From contig JASJZC010000006.1 of NCBI GenBank assembly GCA_037178855.1, positions 2,852,001-2,916,000 on the forward strand: a DNA stretch of 64,000 nucleotides, written 5' to 3'. The notes under the pieces were generated by a model. It saw only the letters and a program-made list of their open reading frames with translations, did not search any database and was not told the DNA's origin. Source of the stretch: Oscheius sp. JU75 (lineage: Eukaryota; Nematoda; Chromadorea; Rhabditida; Rhabditidae). A program made the translations under genes and the position numbers. Below, one piece after another: positions 23,755 to 34,500 of this stretch (the stretch's first letter is position 1; every line of letters starts with the position of its first letter).

Positions 23755-23816
23755 CTTCCATTAGTTCCCCCTTTAACCTAACCCCTTTACCCAAAGAACG
23801 AAACAAACAAAAAACT

Positions 23817-23951
23817 TCATTGTTCTCCCAACAAGGGTCTCCTCTCCGGAGCGACTGGATTGTTATTCAGACAGAAAACTATGCCCGTCACCACAATTAA
23901 TGTGAGGAGGACTATTCCAATAGCCAGAGGTAGAGCCCAAGACGCGTTACT
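23817..23951 (-). CDS. Last exon of a single-pass membrane protein, unrecognised
   Basis: After an acceptor aaatttag, 44 codons read SNASWALPLAIGIVLLTLIV, continue hydrophobic, then end in a short cytoplasmic tail NNNPVAPERRPLLGEQ. Upstream minus-strand pieces up to about 24290 look coding: HLAEFEYWTREMTDYDILI near 24020, and SDWLPLNGTDANNYVIQSN, with glycosylation sites, near 24100. I could not join them in frame. Likely a type I membrane protein, family unknown. Confidence 0.4.
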   Translation of the reverse strand, partial: SNASWALPLAIGIVLLTLIVVTGIVFCLNNNPVAPERRPLLGEQ

Positions 23952-24339
23952 CTAAATTTTGTTGAATTTACCCCCAAGAGCTTATACCTGATCAAGATGT
24001 CATAGTCTGTCATTTCCCTCGTCCAATACTCAAATTCGGCCAGGTGGATTTTTTTTCTTTATTTTTGGACCAAGACCAGAGGAGATATTGCTCTGAATGA
24101 CGTAGTTGTTGGCATCTGTTCCATTGAGAGGGAGCCAGTCTGAAAGTAGGAACTGTAATGAGAAGGGTCCTGAAACGAAATGGCTTTCTTCTTTCAGACT
24201 TTAGAATGCTGGAATGGAAAGATGGTGGAAAGGTTGTCAAGGTGGGTAATTCGAACAGCATTCTTTGTCTACATGAAAAGAAAGTTTTATGTTTCACGGA
24301 TTATATAAGAGGGATAGCGACTTTCGGAGGTTGAACAAG

Positions 24340-25134
24340 ACCAAGTGTGATACATTCTACGTGATGCCGGTTACAGTCTTCGTCAAATTGCCAAACAATT
24401 GAAGAGATCTGTAAACTGTATCAGCCAGTTTTTCATGTACGGACGCCACTGTGACAAACTCAGCTCAGGACGACCGCGTGTGCTTACTCCGAGAGACGAA
24501 AGCCACATTCGTCGCTTGGTTTCCAACACCACGATCTCGGCAAACCAAGTTCGCGCAGAGATTTCGACGACTGCATCGAAGCCGACTCCCGAGCTATCCA
24601 CAGAGATGACAATATCGTTCGACAGCAAATGAAGCAAGCCCCGATGCAAAAACAGCACCACAAGCAGGCCAGAGCTGGCTTCGTCCGCGCTAAAATGAAT
24701 CTCGATTGGAACAAGGTTAGTATTTTTGTTTCTGCCGATTTTTTAAAAATTTTTTTGCTCTAAGTTTTATTTTCCGACGGGAAGAAGTTCAATTATGATG
24801 GCCCGGATGGTTTCACTCATTACTGGTGTGATCTGCGCAAAGAGCCAAAGTATTTCTCTCGACGAAACTTTGGAGGTGGACAACGCCAGCATTCATGCAT
24901 GCAGAAGTACTCGCGCCTGGTTCCAGTCCAATAGTATTATCGTTCTTGACTGGCCATCCTGTAGCCCCGACCTCAATCCAATGGATAACTTATGGGGGAT
25001 CCTTACAAGAATGGCCGCCAATTCCAAGCTCCTGACCAACTGAAAAAGACTATCCTCAAAGCTTGGGATGAGGTCACTTCTACAGTGGTCCAGAATTTGA
25101 TCAGCAGCATGCCCAACCGTCTTATGGATGTCTG
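24340..25134 (+). pseudogene. Tc1-like transposase relic
   Basis: The N-terminal helix-turn-helix part is readable (LRDAGYSLRQIAKQL, then SGRPRVLTPRDE). A frameshift near 24590 leads to a second frame (RAIHRDDNIVRQQ, then LDWNK). A third segment has [21 protein letters not shown] and WPSCSPDLNPMDNLWGIL, where the last catalytic Glu appears as Asp (MDNLWG). The part between the first and second catalytic Asp is largely missing. Inactive. Confidence 0.8.
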
Positions 25135-25711
25135 AAGCCAATATTGCCAATTAGTATGCACTATTTTGTGCGCACACTAATTGTTGGCAAGTCAAGTCAG
25201 TTCGGGAGATACCTTCTTTGGGAGAACGTTGCTTCTGTCATGGTAGCTCGACTGGCGCGGAAAATGCGAACAGGGCGAAGTGAGAGAGAAGGACCAGGAC
25301 AGGCTGACAGAAGGGAATAGAAACAGGGCAAAATTCAAAGGTATCAGAGGGTATAACTGTCATTGAGCTCCCCAGGGACGATAGTAATACTTGGACAGGG
25401 AGTTGGGGTGGCGGCTTAACTTTTCAAATAAAAAGTTATAAAAACAAGTTAGGCACGTAGCCTAACTTGTTTGTGAAATTTCACAATAAATTGTTGATTT
25501 TCTAAAATGTCCCTATATTTATGACGCTTGCGCTTTTCAATGACTACGGTATCACATTCGCATTTTTGAACCATCCTTTCCGAAAAAAAAAATGGTTATA
25601 AGGGTTTTTGAGCACGAAGAATTGTTGGAAATACTCCCAAAGTCTGAAAGTGTGAAGCGCGCGCGCTATAGCTATTTTAGGAGGGGGGTCTCTTTTTTTG
25701 ACGCGCACTGT
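25135..25711 (+). repeat. 3' flank and probable right terminal repeat of the Tc1 relic
   Basis: Ends with tttttttgacgcgcactg followed by TA, the form of a Tc1-like right terminus. The stretch attttgtgcgcacactaa near 25163 recurs near 26517. The left terminus was not found. Confidence 0.4.
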
Positions 25712-25964
25712 AGTCATTGTAGAGGTCGTCGATGGTAGCTTCGGGGTCCTTCTCCAGAATGTGCATGAATCTCAATCGGTAGTCAGCATGAGGGTGATCC
25801 TGTAGAGCCGTGATCATCCTGAGATTCTGGAGCTCGTTGACCTTCATGGTTGAGAGTTGTGCCGATGAGGTACCGGACTTGCTGTTGTTGACCAACTTGA
25901 TGAGATCCCTGCCGAAGAAGTCCAGTCGTCTTCGGAAGAGAGATTTCTTGCATCCAAACAAGAA
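25677..25964 (-). CDS. Unrecognised coding exon ending in transposon-like DNA
   Basis: After a good acceptor (tctgcag), 95 codons are open to a stop at 25677. Codon choice (C-ending) resembles real genes nearby. The peptide begins FLFGCKKSLFRRRLDFFG and later has KVNELQNLRMITALQDH. No family recognised. The last dozen codons lie in a Tc1-terminus-like sequence, so the original 3' end was probably replaced by the insertion. Confidence 0.35.
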   Translation of the reverse strand, partial: FLFGCKKSLFRRRLDFFGRDLIKLVNNSKSGTSSAQLSTMKVNELQNLRMITALQDHPHADYRLRFMHILEKDPEATIDDLYNDYSARQKKRPPS

Positions 25965-26208
25965 CTGCAGACTTGTTTTTTTTTGTGAAATCAGGAGAGT
26001 TCAAAGAGAAAACTGACACGGTGCTCGTTCTTAGTCCCATATGTTTTTTCAACTGTCCTTAGATAAGAGGAAGCCGTGAAACAAAAAGATTCGCAAGGAT
26101 AACCAAATGAACCAAGAATCTGACTTTTATAACTGTTAATTTGCTAAGAATGTCCAGCCCTGCAGTCCCTAGTTATAACATAGAGATGAAACTAAAAAAC
26201 AAATGAAA

Positions 26209-26283
26209 CCGTTAGAAGAACAAATATCCAACAACAGTTGAATTGAGCTTCAAATAAAGTCATCATTGTATATATCTTCATTG
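26209..26283 (+). repeat. Loose, inverted copy of the ankyrin-gene 3' UTR
   Basis: It starts gttagaagaacaaatatcc and includes an aataaa. It is the reverse complement of 26674-26750, the end of the ankyrin gene at 26742. Here it has no ankyrin coding sequence before it. Confidence 0.8.
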
Positions 26284-26494
26284 TTGCGTGCCTGTTTCTG
26301 TGTCTCTGTTTCTCTGTATGTTTGTCGCTGTTCTTCTGACTCCCTGTCTTTCTGAGCAGATATCTTTGCCTCTGTCTGTCTGCCTGTCTATCTGTTTCTC
26401 TGTCGTACTCGCTCTACCCATGAGAAACAAAATTCGTGGTCCCACCTATTTTAAATTGTTCTCGCGCCTCTGTCTGTGTGTATGTCTGTCTGAA
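26284..26494. repeat. CTGT/TCTG-rich simple tract
   Basis: Low-complexity (tctgtctgtctg-like) sequence in the gap between inverted 3' UTR copies. Confidence 0.6.
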
Positions 26495-26560
26495 GCCATT
26501 ATTGCAACTAGTGTGCACTACTTTGTGCGCACACTAAGCCACGGTAGCCCGACTGGAACT
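26495..26560 (+). repeat. Fragment of Tc1-relic 3' end
   Basis: Resembles 25135-25250 (gccattattgcaactagtg, then tttgtgcgcacactaa and a ggtagcccgactgg stretch) with about 60 nt missing. Confidence 0.5.
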
Positions 26561-26673
26561 ACCTGTCACTAGCCCCAACGGGGCATTAGCCAAACGTAGA
26601 GCGATGGACAGATGGTCTTGGTCAGCAGATTTTAAGGGTTGCGGTAGAAGAAAAAGCCTCTTCTCTAGAAACA

Positions 26674-26741
26674 ATGAAGATATATATGCAATGATGTCTT
26701 TATTTGAAGCTCAATTCAACTGTTGTTGGATATTTGTTCTT
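26674..26741 (-). terminator. Ankyrin-gene 3' UTR with AATAAA
   Basis: Directly after the TAG stop the minus strand has a conserved 3' UTR with cttcaaataaagac, a standard poly(A) signal. The same block follows the ankyrin genes at 39029 and 59726. Confidence 0.6.
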
Positions 26742-28498
26742 CTAACGGGCTCCATACTTCACTAGAATGGCCGCTATTTCGTTGTGATTGTTTGCTTGGG
26801 CAAACTGCAGAGGAGTCTTATTGTACTTTGTCGCACAATTAGGGTTGGCGCCAGTTTGTAGGAGAAGAGTTACAATGTCAACGTTTCCTTCAAAACTGGC
26901 AATGTGCAGTGCTGAATAAAGATCGATACAAATGGCGTCTATATTGGCTCCATACTGGATGAGGATTTTGATAACATCGGCGTGGTTACCAACTGCAGCG
27001 ATATGTAGTGCAGTTTGATCATAATTGTCTGTCGTATTCGGATTAGCACCACGTTCAAGGAGATAGGTGACGCAGTTGATCGCACCTTTGGAGCAAGCGA
27101 TATGAAGAGGAGACCATCCATCTTTGTCGGTGACTTCGATTGTAGCCTTGTATTGAAGCAGCAATTTGACTACTTTGACCATATCTTTACTGCAAGCGTA
27201 ATGAAGAGGAGTACATCCGTTGCAATCATAAGCATTAAGATCAGCATTCTCGTCGAGTAGAAGCTTTACCATTAGCTCGTGTCCACCCCGGCCAGCAAGT
27301 TGAAGAGAAGTACTGCCGACATCAGTGGCTGCGTCGATCAGTGCGCGATACTTGAGCAGGATTCTGGCACTTTCAAAGTGATTATGCCAAACAGCAAAAT
27401 GTAAAGGAGTCCACCCATCTTTATCCTTTGAAGAGACCGAAGCTCCAGCGCCAAGAAGCACGTCCACTACTTGATCGTGCCCCTTTTGGGCAGCAACGTG
27501 CAATGGAGTACAGTGATCGAAATCTTCAGTGTCGACGATAGCTCCATGTTTCAGGAGCAGCTTGACCAGGTAAACATGACCATTTTGGGCAGCAATGTAA
27601 AGAGGAGTAACGCCGATCACATTGACGGCTTCGATCGGTGCGCGACGCTTGAGCAGGGTTCTGGCACTTTCAATGCGATTATGTCCAGCAGCTAAATGTA
27701 AAGGAGTCCACCCATCTTTATCCTTTGAAGAGACCGAAGCTCCAGCGCCAAGAAGCACGTCCACTACTTGATCGTGTCCCATTTGGGCAGCAACGTGCAA
27801 TGGAGTACAGTGATCGAAAACTTCAGTGTCGACGATAGCTCCATGTTTCAGGAGCAGTTTGACCATGTCAACATGACCATCTCGGGCAGCAAGGTGTAGA
27901 GGAGTACTGCCGCGATCAGTAGCTGCGTCGATCACCGCGCGGTGCTTGAGCAGGATTCTGGCGCTTTCAATGTAAGTACTTATAGCTGCAATATGTAAAG
28001 GAGTCCACCCATTTATATTCTTTGAAGAGACCGAAGCTCCGGCGCCAAGAAGCACGTCCACTACTTTATCGTGTCCCTCTTCAACAGAACGGTAAAGTGG
28101 GGTGCAGAGGTGATTGTCGCGACCTTCGATAGTAGCTCCATTTTGGAGGAGAAGCTTGACCATATCAACGTGACCTTTTTTGGCAGCAAAGTGAAGAGGA
28201 GTACTGCTGAACTCATTGACGGTATCTATCGGCGCCTGATGCTTGAGCAGGGTCCTGGCACTTTCAATGTGATCATTTCCAACAGCAAAGGAGTCATCCC
28301 ATCTTTATCCTTTGAAGAGACGGAAGCTCCAGCGCCAAGAAGCACGTCCACTACTTGATCGTGCCCATCTTGAGCAGCAAGATGAAGAGGAGTGTCATGG
28401 TTGTTATCTTCACTGTCGACGTTAACTCCATGTTGGATGAGAAGCTCCATTTTGTCGACTTGACCTTTTTGGGCAGCAAAGTGGAGAGGCGAACGGTT
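26742..28498 (-). CDS. Ankyrin-repeat block of kinase-ankyrin gene, copy 1 (frameshifted)
   Basis: One large exon of about 17 ankyrin repeats (33-residue units; consensus around GWTPLHLAA and VVDVLLGAGASV). It begins after the acceptor tttctttcag with NRSPLHFAAQKGQV, homologous to the start of copy 2 at 62868. Near 28280 the usual aacagcaaaatgtaaaggag is shortened by 7 nt, so the frame breaks; a 473-residue frame resumes at 28163. The phase of the first codon matches the linker exon at 29475, so I infer one gene with the kinase upstream. The 976-nt intron between them contains a foldback element. Ends YGAR-stop. Ankyrin repeats mediate protein binding; the partner is unknown. Probably a pseudogene unless the indel is a sequencing error. 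Confidence 0.75.
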
Positions 28499-28619
28499 CT
28501 GAAAGAAAGTGTCCGTCTGCAAACTCATTGGCGCGTTTCTACCGCATTTGGCGATGCAATTCAAACCATTTTATTATGAAGCTCAAGGAAAAATTGTTTT
28601 CTAATATGGTCGACGTTTG

Positions 28620-29073
28620 GGTAATACTTCGGCAGATGGCCCCGTTTACTTAAACGAGTTTCAGCGTGCTTTTGTTTTTGGTGGATTTTTTAATTTCCTT
28701 CACGAACATGATGCTCTCCACTGTTCTTCATCATTTTTGTTGGAATCTTTTTCGTTTTCCAGATCTTTTCCTGCTCCAAAATTTTCTTAGTCGTCTTTCA
28801 AACTGATCGAACGAAAAAAGAATCCAATCTATTTTTCCGCCTCCCTCAATTTAAAGTGTTTATTTACGATACATTTCAAGATAATCTGTATACTTTCTGG
28901 TGCATCTTCTATTTTGCCTTGAAAGATTATTTTGAAGAGGAGAAAACGTCAGATCTCGGCAGAAAATGATGAAGAACAGCGGGTAATATCAAAATCGTGA
29001 AGAAAGTTCAGAAATCCGCCAAAAAGAAAAAGCGCGCGAAAACCCGTTTGAATGAACGGGGCGAAGTATTACC
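28620..29073. mobile_element. hAT-like foldback MITE, copy 1
   Basis: Long terminal inverted repeats begin ggtaatacttcgg and end with the inverse cgaagtattacc. The element is flanked on both sides by the 8-bp duplication gacgtttg (28612-28619 and 29074-29081). 8-bp duplications are typical of hAT transposons. No transposase inside. It lies in the intron between the linker and ankyrin exons. Confidence 0.8.
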
Positions 29074-29474
29074 GACGTTTGTAGTTCTTTTTGCATAAAA
29101 ACACTACGTTATAACAATAAGTAACAAGAAAAACTGAATGAAATGGAAATGAGCTGCGAAAATGAATATGACACGCATGCAGTATTCGAAATCAGGAAAT
29201 CATCGAAAAAGGTAAAAAACCCATATTTACCAACGTTTGGTCGCAATTTTTTCAAACTGCGCACAAACTGACGCTTGGGCACAATAGCTAGACACTCGCT
29301 TTAACTATGTCTGCTTGCTGGCTTACCAAATGACATGTTTTAAAGTGATCCTGGCCACAATAATTTATGATACGAATCTTGGAACGAAGACTGTCGTCTG
29401 TATACGTAAAGAACAGTCGCTGAATATAACTCGTCTGAAATCTTGGTTGAGAGAAGCATTTAACTTTAACCAAC

Positions 29475-29669
29475 AGATTCTATTCCATTAATACGTTCTT
29501 CTCTTGTGCATTGTTCGGTTATGTAGTTGATTGCTTTCTGATGATAGGCTTTCACTCTTTCATCCCTTGTCATTAGGTAAACGATAATTACATTGAAGAA
29601 GTACTCTTTTTTCGTGCTCCAATACAATGTGTATAGCTTTTGTGTCGAGAAGGGATTGTCAGGAATTTT
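29475..29669 (-). CDS. Linker exon between kinase and ankyrin parts, copy 1
   Basis: A 65-codon exon in phase 0 at both ends, with acceptor ccgtttcag and donor gttggt. It begins KIPDNPFSTQKLYTLYW and continues with TKKEYFFNVIIVY, then ends TREERINGIES. The same exon, with the same length and phase, occurs in copy 2 at 63305-63499 with mostly conservative changes. I do not recognise the domain; it is predicted mostly helical. Its conservation at protein level suggests it is a real part of the protein. Confidence 0.65.
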
Positions 29670-29805
29670 CTGAAACGGAAACTATTCAACGTTATAAGCC
29701 GAACAGTGGAAAAGAAAGAGAGACAGAAACAGAGAGACGGAGAGAATGAAAGACACATACAGAGAGAGACAAAATTTTCCAATAATTTGAAGGCAACAAA
29801 GTCAC

Positions 29806-30940
29806 CTCCATTGCTTGATGCAAAGCTGCAACACAATACATGAGAGCGCGTTCTGATGGGTTTTCTTGCCAGGATCTCAATTTAAATGAATGTGAAGAAA
29901 GAAGATTCTTACATTTTGAGCACCTCTTGAATTTCCGGATCCCAAATAAAATTGTCCAAGCAGGGGCGCACTCCTTCCGTAACTTTGCCGCAGAGCTCGG
30001 CTACTGTCCAGTCTCTGTCGAAAGGCGACCTTGGACACTTAACTATTTTCGAAATGAATGCATACTGTCGGTAGAGTATCTCCCAAAATGTTATACCGAT
30101 TGAATAAATGTCGCACTGACGTAAATCGAGTGTATCTGCGTCCTTTTCCGTGATTAATTCCGGCGCCATGTACATGTAAGTTGCTCTTCTATAAATGTAT
30201 TTTTGCTATGAAATCGTTTGCTCAACCTGTCCGTTAATTTGGAGTGTTTCAAGTTTTTTGATAGCCCAAAATCTGCAATTTTTACGCATGTCCGCGTAGA
30301 ATCCAATAGCAAGCTGAACATAGGATAATAATACCGTCCATCACTCTATCGCTCTGTCTCTTTTTGTCTATCTGTCTTGCCTACTTCAAAGGTTTCAAAT
30401 CCAGATGAGCAATATCTTTCATGTGTAAATAGGCCACGCCAAATACTATTTGCAGCATCCAAAAGTAAGCCTGCATGCTCATAACAGTGGTCAGAGTAAA
30501 TTGCTAAAAATAATGTATTCTCGGATCTCACCAAGCTACCATCTTCCAAGGTGCCGCCATCCATAAACTCCATCACATATCCCTGATGGCGCAATATGGG
30601 AATACGGGGATTGAACCCCTCATACGTACCGAAGACTTCCACAAAATTCAAATGTTTTCCACTCTGAAGTAGAAATAAAAGAGAGGTATAATCTATACCA
30701 GACTCAAAAGTTTTTTCGCTTCTTTCCTCGAGTTCTCGTCAAACTTGTGAAAGATTTTAACGCAAGCCTCTCTAAAACATTGGTTTGAACGCTTGTAGAA
30801 TACAAACTCACCCTAAATCGGTCACTTTGGCCGTAAAAATACTACCTTCTCCTCCCTGGTTCAAGTAGAACAAGTCGGAAATGTTTTCCCCGAGCCGAAA
30901 AATAGATACAGGAGTGGCAACACTGTCCTCATCTGAAATG
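29806..30940 (-). CDS. Protein kinase domain (TKL/tyrosine-kinase-like), copy 1
   Basis: Exons 30812-about 30940, 30699-30771, 30532-30663, 30385-30503, 30227-30313, 29913-30188, 29806-29875, in frame with introns of 28-71 nt. All kinase signatures are present: Gly loop LNQGGEGSIFTAKV, ATP lysine in EACVKIF, hinge region GYVMEFMDGGTLED, catalytic loop IAHLDLKPLN (HRD written HLD), KIADFGLSK, and YMAPEL. Helix F/G text is CDIYSIGITFWEILYR, and the end SWQENPSERALM matches kinase subdomain XI. It is likely an active cytoplasmic Ser/Thr or dual-specificity kinase. The 5' boundary of the N-lobe exon is uncertain. The following linker and ankyrin exons are in phase, so all are probably one gene. 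Confidence 0.8.
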
Positions 30941-31300
30941 CTGGATTAACGGCTTCTCGTCCCTTATCACTCAAAACAATTTCTTCGTTATTCTCCCCAT
31001 TTTTATCGTCGAAGTAGACGTTTCTGGGGTTATTTTTGACGTTAAGTCTACTAACATACTTAGAAGTCAGGAAACTGTAAAGCACCGAAAAATGCAAAAA
31101 GATTCATTTTTAGGGAACTTTGTTACAGGATCCGGTTGAAAAAAGCCCTCGCGGTGCCGCAATGTCAGTGTCCCTTTAACCACTTTTTGTCCCTTACCAC
31201 TCCAAGTTTGAACAACATTATTGCTACGATCTGTCTCAACTTCTTTACTAGTTGCGAACTTTCCTGAATAAGCTTGATTTGCATTTTTCTAAGGTATACA
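30941..31300 (-). CDS. Probable N-terminal exons of the copy 1 kinase gene
   Basis: Two coding-looking stretches precede the kinase: VKNNPRNVYFDDKNGENN near 31030 and QTWSGKGQKVVKGTL near 31190, the latter after a possible acceptor (ccttag) at about 31300. I could not settle the joins. An AYSGKFATSKE segment is the earliest part seen. Function unknown. Confidence 0.3.
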
Positions 31301-31574
31301 CTTATTTTCTTGGTTTCTAATTCCCCTATAGAATAGTCCACTTCGACTGAAAAATGACCGAGAAAAATAGAGAAAATGGCTGTCCGAGTCTAAGGTGAAG
31401 TTTGGCGGCGAATCGATTGAACACACTTAAAAATCGATGAAATGTATCACCAAAAAAAGAAAAACAAGCTTATTCAGGGAACCCGTTTATTATAACTAGA
31501 CTCTCCCTTTAAAAAACTCTTTTATTTGCAGTTAGTTCAAGTTACTGTATCATTAAGTTCGTATAAAAAATTGT
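31301..31574. other. Intergenic, nothing recognised
   Basis: AT-rich sequence between the kinase gene and the LINE tail. It may hold the kinase gene's promoter or 5' exons. Confidence 0.3.
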
Positions 31575-34500
31575 ATTAGATTAGATTAGAATATTCATTT
31601 GTCCAGATGGATCAAACATTGGTTATATACAATATGATGGGGAAAAAATTGGGGAGTAGCAGAGGGTTTCAGGAATTTTCTTACAGGAATAATATAGTTT
31701 GAAACACTCGAGGCTGTGCCTACATACCGGGACGTCTAGTAGAAACTCTGCTGTGAGAGCTAGGCTCCAATCACACCTAACTGGGTCGCAGAGAATCTAC
31801 CCCCCTGCCGTAGTAGGTGCGCTATGAATTTATCGACATACGGGATACTGGTCTTCTTCCAGAACAGAGGTAGAGGTCGTAAACCATTTACCCTTCAGAG
31901 CTGCGCTCCACCCTTTCTACGTGGGACAGGGACTATATATTAACCAAGAATTTCCTGTAAACCATGCTAAGGTGGGGGGTTTGAGAAGGGGAGATATCAC
32001 AGGAAGGTCTTCTTAATCCCTGATAGTCCTTGATAAAACTTCTGAATGGAGAATTGCGTACTGGACTAAGCCAGCATGCCCTGAAACTATCCTCAAAGAA
32101 ATATCATTCTCTTCTACAAGCCGTGATATTCTGTAAGTACAGGAATACTTGTATTTTGAAGTGGACCTAACTGAGACCCTTTTAGGTAAAAGTTTGAACT
32201 GTGATGTACGTCCATTTGTAGGACATAAGATGAACAGATCAGATAATAGAGTATGACTTACACCTAAAAGTATTTTTCGAGCAAAAAGGAGGTCATTGAC
32301 TAGTCTTCTAGTCTGAAGAGGACAAAGTTTAAAGCTACATAGGCGAGAATCATAACTTGGCATATCTCTATATGACGCACCATGATGGTTTTTCAGCCAA
32401 AGAATTCGTGAAAAATCTCTCTGAACTTTTTCTATTGCGTTTACATCTTTTTTCAGATGAGGGCACCAAATTAAAGAACCAAATTCTAATCTTGATCTAA
32501 CATAAGTAACAAAGAGCTTAGTTAGCAACTTTGGATCATTGGTTAGAAATATTCTGAAGATTCTAAACATAGTTATATTTGCAGATTTAACCATATGAAC
32601 ATACTGGGGTCTGAATGATAACGAACTGTCATAACGTATTCCTAAATCGCGTACAGAATCTCTACTCTGGATGAGAAAACCATTTACATGATACAGATGC
32701 TTGAGGTTTTTAGAACCCAGATGTAAAACGAAAGTCTTGTTTTCAGCAATTTTCAGTTTTACCTTACTAAAGAACAAAACTATGCTATCTATGGACCTCT
32801 GAAGTAAGGAGCTATACTCCAAACTACTTTTTTCATCGTATGACATATAAAGTTTAACATCATCCGCAAATTGAGTAAGCTTTACCTCACGTGGTAGGTT
32901 TGAGAATCGTATGATGTTTGCTACATAGAGATTGAATAGAATAGGACCAATAACACTCCCTTGAGGAACACCGGATTTTATAGAAAGCCAATCACTAAAG
33001 GAAGTGTTAAACTTAACACAAAACAAGCGATCAGTCAAGAAGGATTTTAGCCAACTGAATAAATTTCCTCTGATTCCATAGGTTTTCAATAATTCAAGGA
33101 GAATAGTGTGGTTAACTGTGTCAAAAGCCTTCATAACATCAGAGTACATCACATCTACTGACTTTTAAGAACTCAGTTCATACTGCCAATCGGCGATATC
33201 AGCGCACAACGCATTGTCAATGCCACTCTTGGCCCTAACTCCAAACTGTTGCCTAGGAATGATATTATTAGCTCTGACCCATTTGTCAATGTGTCTTTTA
33301 ACTATTTTTTCCATTAACTTACAGGACGTAGACGTTATAGATATTGGTCTAAAGTCATTTACGTGATTGGCTGAATTGGTTTTAGGAATAGCTGTAACTA
33401 TTGCTTTTTTCCAAATCAAGGGTACTTGACCTAGGCGTAGGGAAAAGTTAAAAATGTGTGCAAGAGGGACTGCGAGATTATTTAGACATTTTTTGAATAC
33501 AATCTGTGGTATTTTATCGGCAGTGACAGAACAGCTAGACTTTAGAGATCTACTTTCACCAATAATATCGAAGGGGAAAATAGTGAAAGTAGAAAGAATT
33601 TGACCACTGAAGTGGCCAACATTAGTTTCTGGTGTGCGATCATCACAGAAAACCGACTCAAAATACGAGGCAAAAGCGTTAGCAATATCGTCATCCTTAC
33701 GATAGGCTGTACCCTCGGAAGAGATAATCAATGATTTAGCCTTAGAAGCAAGTTTTACTTTTACGTACTGGTAAAGAGCTTTACCATGAAGATTTATTAA
33801 AACCTTATCTTGTTTCTTAACAGAATAATTATACATAGCTTTAGTCAGCTTATGACAGACCCTCAAGTAAGCATCACCAAGATGTGGTGTAGTCTCATTA
33901 AAAAGTCGGTCTCTTTTATAGAGCAATCTCCTAATATGGACAGGTAGGGTCTTAAGGGGGTCTTTTTTGAAACATGTAGGCGTAAATCTATCTACTATGC
34001 ATGTCACAATCGCACTAAACTTTGAATACAACTCATCGACATCTCTAAAACCTGAGAGTGAAGTTTCCCAATCAATAATAGAAAGTTCGTTGTTTATACT
34101 GTCAAAATCTGCCCTTTTATAATTAGCAAAGGGAAGGTCAATACCAGTCAATTCAGAGGACAAAACCACGTCAAATTTTATGACGCAATGATCAGAATTT
34201 CCAATCGGGGCTAATTTTATAGTATTAGAAACTACACAGTCTTCCGACGAACAAATCCAGTCAAGAATATTATTATTACACGTAACGAAGTCTACGTTAT
34301 TTTTTAAGATCAGGTTATTCAAGAGATCGAAATAAACTAAGGCCCTAGGATGTCCTATGGGAATATTAAAATCACCAAGAACTACAGTAGAGGAAGGCCC
34401 ACAACTAACCATGTCTTGAATGAATTCAATTAGATTGTTTCAATCAATAACTTTCGTATTAGGAGGCCTATAGACCAAAACTAATCGAATTCTCCTTAAA

